A DNA stretch of 64,000 nt from Pontibacter sp. HSC-14F20. GTDB lineage: Bacteria > Bacteroidota > Bacteroidia > Cytophagales > Hymenobacteraceae. Both the position numbers and the translations under genes were made by a program. Position 1 is the stretch's first letter. Every line of letters begins with the position of its first letter. The stretch is from NCBI RefSeq assembly GCF_019599265.1, contig NZ_JAHZTC010000019.1, forward strand, positions 1 through 64,000, in the 5' to 3' direction. This document shows, piece by piece, positions 58,669 to 64,000 of the stretch. A model generated the notes under the pieces. That model was not told the DNA's origin. It saw only the letters and a program-made list of their open reading frames with translations, and made no database searches.

Positions 58669-59295
58669 TTACGCCGTCACTTCAGCCTCTATCAGGTTGT
58701 TGCGCATTCTCTGGAAGAAGCGGAGCGTGACCTGGAAAATCGGACTCATGATGAAGGTATAGAAGAAGGTGGCGATGAAGATCGGGCCGCCCAGCACATA
58801 GCCTATACCTAAAATCGCGCACTCCACCACAATCCGGGTGCGGCTCACAGATGCATTCAGCCGCTCCGACAAAGCCAGCATGAACCCGTCTCGGGGACCG
58901 GCACCCACACCGCCTGCTACATACAGCCCACCGGCTATACCTCCAATAATAACGGAAGCGGCCAGGTTCAGGTAGTCGAGCGAGGTGTTGGTAGCCGACG
59001 GCAGCATGTCGAGCCAGAGGAACATATCCATGAAGGGGCCGATGAGCAGCGCGTTGAGGAAAGTGCCCACATTGATGTACTTGCGGTTTACGAACCACGA
59101 AATGGCAACAAAGAGCAAACCCACGACCACGCTCCAGGTACCAATTGTAAAGCCCAGGCGTTGAAAGAGTGCCACGTTCAGCACCTCCCAAGGGTGCAGG
59201 CCTAGGTATTTCACCTTCACGGCAATGGCGTTGGCAAATCCGAACAAAAGTAATCCAAGAAAGAAGAAACTATAACTAACTATTTTTTCGCGCAT
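58669..59295 (-). CDS. YczE/YyaS/YitT-type membrane protein
   Basis: A 208-residue protein with five or six membrane helices. GVGAGPRDGFMLALSERLNASVSRTRIVVECAILGIGYVLGG near residues 120-165 matches the YczE/YitT family signature (G-x-G-P-R-D). Members are of unknown transport or regulatory function. It ends five bases from the convergent NHL gene. Only one frame is convincing; an overlapping 169-residue frame is a shadow. Confidence 0.8.
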   Translation of the reverse strand: MREKIVSYSFFFLGLLLFGFANAIAVKVKYLGLHPWEVLNVALFQRLGFTIGTWSVVVGLLFVAISWFVNRKYINVGTFLNALLIGPFMDMFLWLDMLPSATNTSLDYLNLAASVIIGGIAGGLYVAGGVGAGPRDGFMLALSERLNASVSRTRIVVECAILGIGYVLGGPIFIATFFYTFIMSPIFQVTLRFFQRMRNNLIEAEVTA

Positions 59296-59574
59296 GATAA
59301 GGCAGTCCGGTTTACTGAGGGACTGAGTAAGAACAAAATCGGGCGCAAGAAAGTTAATTTTGGCCGCATTAAGAAAAGGTCAAAATGGACTTCATACTAT
59401 TCCGGAGGCCCGACTGCAATTATTCACAAGAAAGTCTTATATTCATCCACTGTTTAGCTTTATTTTATTGGTGAGGCGGTACATTAAAGCCAATCGGCTG
59501 GGCCAGGTATGATAAAGCTGTTGATGTGTTTATCTCTTTGAAAAATGAATCCATTATTTAAAACCTCAAGGTAT

Positions 59575-60255
59575 ATGAAAACAGCTGTTATACGTTTCGG
59601 TCTGTCTATGCTGGCAATCTGCTTGTTCAGTGCAAACGCAGAGGCGCAGTTTACGCACACCAACAACATGGAGGCACGTCCGGTACACGAGTATAATACC
59701 ATCACAATGATAGGCTCGCCATACCTGTACAAGGACTGGGCGAAAGGCTCCCTGACGCTCAAAAACGGCACCGTTTACCAGGGCATCGATCTGATGTATG
59801 ACCAGGTGAAAGATGCCATCATCTTTAAGGGAAAGAACGGAGAGTTGAGAGAGCTCCTGGAGCCGGTGCAGGAATTCAAGATTGGGTATATCGAAAATAG
59901 CCAGCAGGTAGAGCGCACCTTCCGCTCAGGGTATAGCGGCGACGGGGTAACGGCTAATGTCTTTATGGAAGTGCTGGCAGACGGGCAGGTGGCACTTTTG
60001 AAACGTACCTCCAAAAAGATATTTGACCGCAAGCAGTATAGCTCGGCCACCATCGAAAGAGAGGTGCAGGAAAACGAAGACTATTACATCGCAAAGGGCG
60101 ATAAGGCTGTAAAAGTGAAGAAATCGAAAAGCTCCCTGCTGGCTGCCATTCCGGACAAAAAAGACTACCTCGAGACCTACATCAAGTCGAATGCGCTGAA
60201 CCTGCGCGACGACAGCGACATGGCTAAACTGGTGGCCTACTACAACTCGCTGTAG
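59575..60255 (+). CDS. Secreted hypothetical protein
   Basis: A 226-residue exported protein with a signal peptide (residues 1-24, ending NAEAQ). The mature part has Gly/Asn-containing strands (LTLKNGTVYQGIDLMYDQVKDAIIFKGKNGELREL) and a basic C-terminal region (KAVKVKKSKSSLLAAIPDKKDYLETYIKSN). I recognise no domain. The frame extends to an ATG at 59545, but the second ATG gives a normal signal peptide. The 279-base upstream gap has TAATTTTG at 59355-59362, possibly a distant -7 box, and nothing else evident. Confidence 0.6.
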   Translation: MKTAVIRFGLSMLAICLFSANAEAQFTHTNNMEARPVHEYNTITMIGSPYLYKDWAKGSLTLKNGTVYQGIDLMYDQVKDAIIFKGKNGELRELLEPVQEFKIGYIENSQQVERTFRSGYSGDGVTANVFMEVLADGQVALLKRTSKKIFDRKQYSSATIEREVQENEDYYIAKGDKAVKVKKSKSSLLAAIPDKKDYLETYIKSNALNLRDDSDMAKLVAYYNSL

Positions 60256-60282
60256 GCTCTCTCAAAGCTTGTCGACAATATT

Positions 60283-60849
60283 TTAAGCAGCTGCCTGGTT
60301 AATGGGTAGCTGCTTTTTTACTTTCAGGGCCTGCTGCAGATGCCGCTCCTGGTGCAGTGTCACAAACTCCAGCGCCTCCCCGATACGCAATTTCAGCAGT
60401 TTGAAGAACTCGACAGGTATAGCTTTCTTATTCAGGTTGGCGCCTTTGGCTTTGTCGAGAAGTTGCAGCAGCTCGGTCTGATGGTCCAGAAACTCTTCCA
60501 GCGTCTGGCGGCTCAGCTGGCTGTTGTTGGGGTTCATGTGCTTCACGGTTTTGCTCTTTTTGCCATTTTCCGGCCGCACCATATCCAGCGACTTTTTGCC
60601 AAGCCAGGTATAGCTGATGGTTTGCTCAGGATTTCCGCCCGAATTTGCTGCAATAGCCTTTGCCAAAACCGGGTTGTAGTAGCGACTGTAGCGGTTCAGG
60701 TGCTCGAGGCACTCGAATATGCTCCAGCTATTGGGGGCAGGTTTGTAGTTGAGGAGGGAAAGATCAAGTGGCACAAAAGCGGCTATAGCGGTGTGCTTCT
60801 GGTTTTCGACGGTGCGGGAGAGTTGTTCTAAGGCATTCATAGTCTTCAT
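60283..60849 (-). CDS. DinB-family protein
   Basis: A 188-residue four-helix-bundle protein with WSIFECLEHLNRYSRYY near residue 50 and ALEFVTLHQERHLQQAL near the C-terminus, giving the three metal-binding histidines typical of DinB/YfiT-like proteins. These are metal-dependent transferases or hydrolases, often thiol-linked, with unknown substrate. Several in-frame ATGs exist (60882, 60849, 60840); 60849 is a compromise. It converges with the secreted protein gene. Confidence 0.75.
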   Translation of the reverse strand: MKTMNALEQLSRTVENQKHTAIAAFVPLDLSLLNYKPAPNSWSIFECLEHLNRYSRYYNPVLAKAIAANSGGNPEQTISYTWLGKKSLDMVRPENGKKSKTVKHMNPNNSQLSRQTLEEFLDHQTELLQLLDKAKGANLNKKAIPVEFFKLLKLRIGEALEFVTLHQERHLQQALKVKKQLPINQAAA

Positions 60850-60926
60850 CGTTTTAGATTGTACGCACCAAAGGTATAGCATGGCCTATCTCCAATCCTT
60901 GACGGGCATCAAGATTTACAAAGCGC

Positions 60927-61478
60927 TTACTTTATCCGGCTCAGCGTTTCGGGCGACATGCGCAGGTATGAGGCGATGTACTTTTTGGGGATGTGCTGGA
61001 ACAGGTGCGGACTCCGCTGCATGACGCGCTGCAGTCGCTGCTCTGGTTCGGGCAGCAGCAGGTCTACTTCCCGCTCTATCTTGCCCACCAGCGCCTTCTC
61101 GAGTTGCTCGTACCAGAAGCGCCTGATGTTCGGTCGCTGCTCTATCAACTGCATCAGATCGGCTTTGCTTATACCTAGCAGTTCACTTTTCTTCAAGGCT
61201 TGTATGTAGTAGTCGGAGGGCCTGCCATCCACAAAGGAAGGAAACGACACCAGCAAGGTATGCGGGTAGCCGAAACCCACACAGATCTCCTCGCTAGGCA
61301 GCGGGTAGTATATGCGCAGCGCCCCACTCGTGACAAGGTATAGCCCCTGCTCCACCTGCCCCTGCCGTATCAGAAAATCATACCTGTTCAGCTGCACCTT
61401 CTTCTTCCACAGCGACAGGAAAGCAGCTATATCGTCGGGGGTGAGGTAAGGGATTTGGCTGAGGAGGGAGAGGAGCAT
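60927..61478 (-). CDS. Crp/Fnr-family transcriptional regulator
   Basis: A 183-residue regulator with a cyclic-nucleotide-binding beta-barrel (residues about 15-110: FLIRQGQVEQGLYLVTSGALRIYYPL) and a C-terminal winged helix (HIPKKYIASYLRMSPETLSRIK). No Cys cluster suggesting an Fe-S sensor is seen, and the effector is unknown. Its start lies 7 bases after the stop of the gene at 61486-62499, in the same direction, so the two are likely co-transcribed. The earlier Met at 61496 would overlap that gene. Confidence 0.82.
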   Translation of the reverse strand: MLLSLLSQIPYLTPDDIAAFLSLWKKKVQLNRYDFLIRQGQVEQGLYLVTSGALRIYYPLPSEEICVGFGYPHTLLVSFPSFVDGRPSDYYIQALKKSELLGISKADLMQLIEQRPNIRRFWYEQLEKALVGKIEREVDLLLPEPEQRLQRVMQRSPHLFQHIPKKYIASYLRMSPETLSRIK

Positions 61479-61485
61479 GGGGAGG

Positions 61486-62499
61486 TTAAAAAACAAGGGT
61501 CTCCTTGGCTGATTCAGAGATATCTTCGATCACAGCATCAGTCATAAACTTTAACCTCTTTTCTTTTGCCAGATCCTCCACTGCATTGTAAGAGATAAAA
61601 GAACAAGAATGGGCTAAAAGTAGCCGGAATACAGGTCTGGACAATTCCTGCATCACTTTTCCTCTTCTTTCTTCAGGAGCAACAATGTGCGCATTTATGT
61701 TGAGGTTCGGCTGCAATGCCATCAGATCAGCCATTCTGAGTATTCCATAATAGATTGAAGTAGTATGCTCTACTTCATAGGCACGAACAATGGTGCGACC
61801 TTTTATCCAAAGTACATCGATGTTTTCGATTGTGCGGATAGTATCAAGATCATAATTGAGGGGCAAATCATTCAAGACAGAACTTTTCTTGGTCTGCCAT
61901 ATCTCTAATACTCTGCTTCTATCATTTCTTGGAAGCCAAATGCTATACCCCATCCGGTCGCCAATATCAGCCAGCATCGCTTGAATCCTGATGGAATCGC
62001 GCATAAGCGGTGCTTCGTCCAGTACTTGGTAAGCTGGAGCAGGTACAGGCTCAAGAGTTTTAACAGGTATAGGTGGAGCAACTTCTATTGGAGTTACCTC
62101 AAAAGGTATAAAATGTTCAGTCTTATTCGTCTGAAATTCCCGGTCTAATAAATCACGTGCCGCCTGATCAGTGATAGGTTTAGAGGATTGCACATACTTG
62201 ATGCTCCAATGTTTCCCTCCCGCTTCTGACAATATACCTATGTCGAAAGGATAGCAAAACTCAACTTCCTTAACACTTAAAGTATGTACATATCGCTCAC
62301 TATCCGGCCAGGGCTTATGGTTTGTTACCTGATCTAACTTAAAGCGTGCACCACATAAAGTTTTCTTCCCTACTTTAACAGCCAGGTATATCAAGTCATT
62401 TTGCTGTGGCCCTTTATGTGAGAAACCCGCAACATTTTGCTGAATGCAGATATTGTAGTTTTCAACAGATGTCGAGCAATGGAGGATTCGTGTGCTCAT
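61486..62499 (-). CDS. Putative EVE-like plus nuclease-like protein
   Basis: A 337-residue protein I cannot assign with certainty. The first 110 residues (NYNICIQQNVAGFSHKG, LIYLAVKVGKKTLCGARFKL) resemble an EVE/PUA-like modified-base reader. After a Pro-rich linker (about 135-165) comes RIQAMLADIGDRMGYSIWLPRNDRSRVLEIW, then RTIENIDVLWIKGRTIVRAYEVEHTTSIYYGILRMADLMALQPN. The ordered acidic residues (Asp of IDVLW, Glu-Val-Glu) and the flanking strands look like a PD-(D/E)xK-type nuclease core. This pairing suggests a modification-dependent restriction factor. It precedes a Crp/Fnr gene, with a palindrome upstream. Confidence 0.5.
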   Translation of the reverse strand: MSTRILHCSTSVENYNICIQQNVAGFSHKGPQQNDLIYLAVKVGKKTLCGARFKLDQVTNHKPWPDSERYVHTLSVKEVEFCYPFDIGILSEAGGKHWSIKYVQSSKPITDQAARDLLDREFQTNKTEHFIPFEVTPIEVAPPIPVKTLEPVPAPAYQVLDEAPLMRDSIRIQAMLADIGDRMGYSIWLPRNDRSRVLEIWQTKKSSVLNDLPLNYDLDTIRTIENIDVLWIKGRTIVRAYEVEHTTSIYYGILRMADLMALQPNLNINAHIVAPEERRGKVMQELSRPVFRLLLAHSCSFISYNAVEDLAKEKRLKFMTDAVIEDISESAKETLVF

Positions 62500-62529
62500 A
62501 GCGAGGGATTAAGCTAGGTATGTATAGGA

Positions 62530-62553
62530 TAAAGTTAATGTATAATTATACAT
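62530..62553 (-). promoter_or_regulatory. 16-bp perfect palindrome abutting a -7-like box
   Basis: ATGTATAATTATACAT (62538-62553) is a perfect palindrome, about 40 bases upstream of the gene starting at 62499. Directly next to it, on the minus strand, TAACTTTA (62530-62537) resembles a -7 box. The layout suits a dimeric repressor operator, possibly for the Crp/Fnr regulator encoded downstream. Confidence 0.5.
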
Positions 62554-62565
62554 CATCCAATTCTT

Positions 62566-62853
62566 TTACCTCCTCTGCTCAAACCTTTCAAACCCCTTCA
62601 ACCCCTCCTTTTCCTCCACTTCTACTTTCTCTACCCGCGCGCGGTCGGGGCCTTGGTGTGCCCATTTTTCCAGTTCTTTCAGTGCTTCGGGTTTTCCTTC
62701 GGCTTCCAGGTATACGGTGCCGTCGGGTTCATTTTGTACAAAACCATACAGGCCCAATTCAAGTGCTTTTCCTTGGGTGCTGGCTCTGAAAAATACGCCT
62801 TGCACCCGGCCGTGTATGCGCATGGCCACACGCTTTTTGTCTTTGTTTTCCAT
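62566..62853 (-). CDS. acyP: Acylphosphatase
   Basis: A 95-residue enzyme with the signature [39 protein letters not shown]: the catalytic Arg is in GVFFR and the catalytic Asn in GFVQNEPDG. It hydrolyses acyl phosphates. It lies 66 bases upstream of the EVE-like gene in the same direction, with the palindrome between them, so transcription may be separate. Confidence 0.93.
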   Translation of the reverse strand: MENKDKKRVAMRIHGRVQGVFFRASTQGKALELGLYGFVQNEPDGTVYLEAEGKPEALKELEKWAHQGPDRARVEKVEVEEKEGLKGFERFEQRR

Positions 62854-63057
62854 CAGGTATAAGTATAGCTCGTTTCCTCAGAAAAACGGAGAAGACAGGT
62901 ATAGGTTAAGGTGCGAGGAAGCGCTGGCCAAAACAGAACGTTTAGCCCCGGAAGCCGTGTTATCAAATGGAGCAGGAGTCTAGCTGATTCCTGAAATTTA
63001 GATTATCTTTAACACGCCCTCGCGCTAAGGTGGCGGGGTAGGTATAGCCCATACGAT

Positions 63058-63966
63058 ATGTCATTACTATTCAACGATTTTAAGAGCTGGGAAAAGCATT
63101 GCGCTGAAACCGGCGAACCACTATACCAGCCCGTGCTGGAGTACGAAATAGAGCAGAAGGGCCGCACCGAGGAGTTTATCTGGGAGAATATCGCCAAGGC
63201 CTATGAGGTGATGAAGGATGCGGTGCATACCGGCCTCACCGAAGACATGACCTCCCGCTCAGGTATGGTGAACAACAGCGCCAAGAAAGTGGCCAAATCG
63301 CCGGTAACGGTGCTGTCTCCGGAGTTTCAAATGCTGGTGTCTCGTGCGCTGGGAGCCAAGGAGGTGAACTCCTGCATGGGCCGCGTAGTGGCCGCTCCAA
63401 CAGCCGGTGCCTCCGGTATACTGCCTGGTACACTCACTACGCTGCAGGAACTGCACGGACTTGATGATCGCAAAATTCATGAAGGCCTGCTCGTGGCAGC
63501 AGGTATAGCCCTGATCATCGAGCAGAATGCTTCTTTGGCCGGAGCCGTGGGCGGTTGCCAAGCTGAGACGGGTAGTGCGGCTGCCATGGCAGCAGGCGCT
63601 ATTGTGTATTGCCTCGGCGGCAACGTGGAGCAGGTGTTCACGGCAGTAGCCATAACGATCCAATGTATGCTGGGCCTGGTATGCGATCCGGTGGCGGGAC
63701 TGGTAGAAGTGCCCTGCATTGTGCGCAACGCCAGTGCGGCCGCTATTGCTTATTCTTCCTCACAGCTGGCCATTGCCGGTGTTAATGCCGTCATTCCGGT
63801 CGACCAGTGCGTAGCGGCCCTCGGCGAGGTGGGCGAGAGCATGGAGCGCAAGTACAAAGAAACTGCCCTCGGCGGACTGGCCAACACACCCCGAGCCCGC
63901 GAGATAGAGAAATTCGTGCTGGTGCAGGATGTGGAGATCCTTCCGGACGAAGACGAGAACAGTTAA
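63058..63966 (+). CDS. sdaAA: L-serine ammonia-lyase, iron-sulfur dependent, alpha subunit
   Basis: A 302-residue enzyme subunit converting L-serine to pyruvate and ammonia. It has NSCMGRVVAAPTAGASGILPGTL near residues 105-130, AGAVGGCQAETGSAAAMAAGA near 162-182, and GLVCDPVAGLVEVPCIVRN near 205-223, whose cysteines bind the [4Fe-4S] cluster. The short N-terminal region is typical of the separate alpha subunit, so a beta subunit gene should exist elsewhere. A TATCTTTA at 63004-63011 is a weak promoter candidate. Confidence 0.93.
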   Translation: MSLLFNDFKSWEKHCAETGEPLYQPVLEYEIEQKGRTEEFIWENIAKAYEVMKDAVHTGLTEDMTSRSGMVNNSAKKVAKSPVTVLSPEFQMLVSRALGAKEVNSCMGRVVAAPTAGASGILPGTLTTLQELHGLDDRKIHEGLLVAAGIALIIEQNASLAGAVGGCQAETGSAAAMAAGAIVYCLGGNVEQVFTAVAITIQCMLGLVCDPVAGLVEVPCIVRNASAAAIAYSSSQLAIAGVNAVIPVDQCVAALGEVGESMERKYKETALGGLANTPRAREIEKFVLVQDVEILPDEDENS

Positions 63967-64000
63967 GGAGTTTAGGTGTTTAAGAGTTAGAAAGGGATTA

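Overview
The window looks like a chromosomal segment from a Bacteroidota bacterium of the order Cytophagales, most likely near Hymenobacter/Pontibacter. The evidence is a complete gldKLMN gliding/type IX secretion (T9SS) locus with a PorP/SprF gene beside it and sprE/porW nearby, an atpZ-I-B-E-F-H-A-G operon without atpD/atpC, Bacteroidota-specific families (DUF4271, DUF5362, DUF4286, DUF5686), many short-signal lipoproteins, and promoters of the Bacteroidota type (TTG/TTTG, about 19-23 bases, TAnnTTTG). The genus is inferred from gene content; no search was run.

Layout. 1-108: tail of a transposase. 0.26-6.7 kb: housekeeping and envelope genes (nucleotidyltransferase, prolyl oligopeptidase lipoprotein, acyl-ACP thioesterase, GNAT, YdeI-like). 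6.9-11.2 kb (minus): a probable metal-uptake unit made of a His-rich small exported protein, a TonB-dependent receptor and two paralogous lipoproteins. 11.5-18.6 kb: htpG, a MORN-like lipoprotein, yraN, lipB, a DUF4271 membrane protein and hemD. 18.7-24.4 kb: porP/sprF and gldK, gldL, gldM, gldN. 24.5-31.6 kb (minus): sprE/porW, a class A penicillin-binding protein and uvrC as a tight operon. 31.8-37.7 kb: the ATP synthase operon, with strong hairpins just after atpE and atpA, which encode multi-copy subunits. 37.8-46.2 kb: PafA-like phosphatase, pyrophosphatase, UbiA-like protein, NAD(P)H-hydrate repair enzyme, DUF5686 and PAP2 proteins. 46.3-57.0 kb (minus): nuoA, nuoB, nuoC and nuoD, but with about 7.6 kb of foreign-looking DNA between nuoC and nuoD. 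57.2-64 kb: thioredoxin-NHL protein, YczE/YitT-like protein, DinB, Crp/Fnr regulator, a putative EVE/nuclease-like protein, acylphosphatase and L-serine dehydratase.

The accessory block (47.6-55.1 kb) holds an IS110-family element with a structured non-coding end, a zeta-toxin-like kinase overlapping a 56-residue partner gene, a decayed IS1182-type element split by an IS3-type element with a programmed frameshift, an NTF2-like gene flanked by attC-like hairpins (a likely integron-type cassette), a broken secreted peptidase-like gene, an OmpA-domain lipoprotein and a GNAT gene.

The most striking signal is not a gene. The short motif AGGTATA (reverse complement TATACCT; best form CAGGTATAG/C) occurs about once per 350 bases across the window, on both strands, in coding DNA in several reading frames, in intergenic DNA and in terminator hairpins. 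By hand count I find about 185 GGTATA/TATACC sites, where about 31 are expected by chance. They are nearly absent from the insertion sequences and other acquired DNA at 47.6-52.4 kb. This is the behaviour of a DNA-uptake-type or HIP1-like genome-wide signal, and I know of none described for this lineage.
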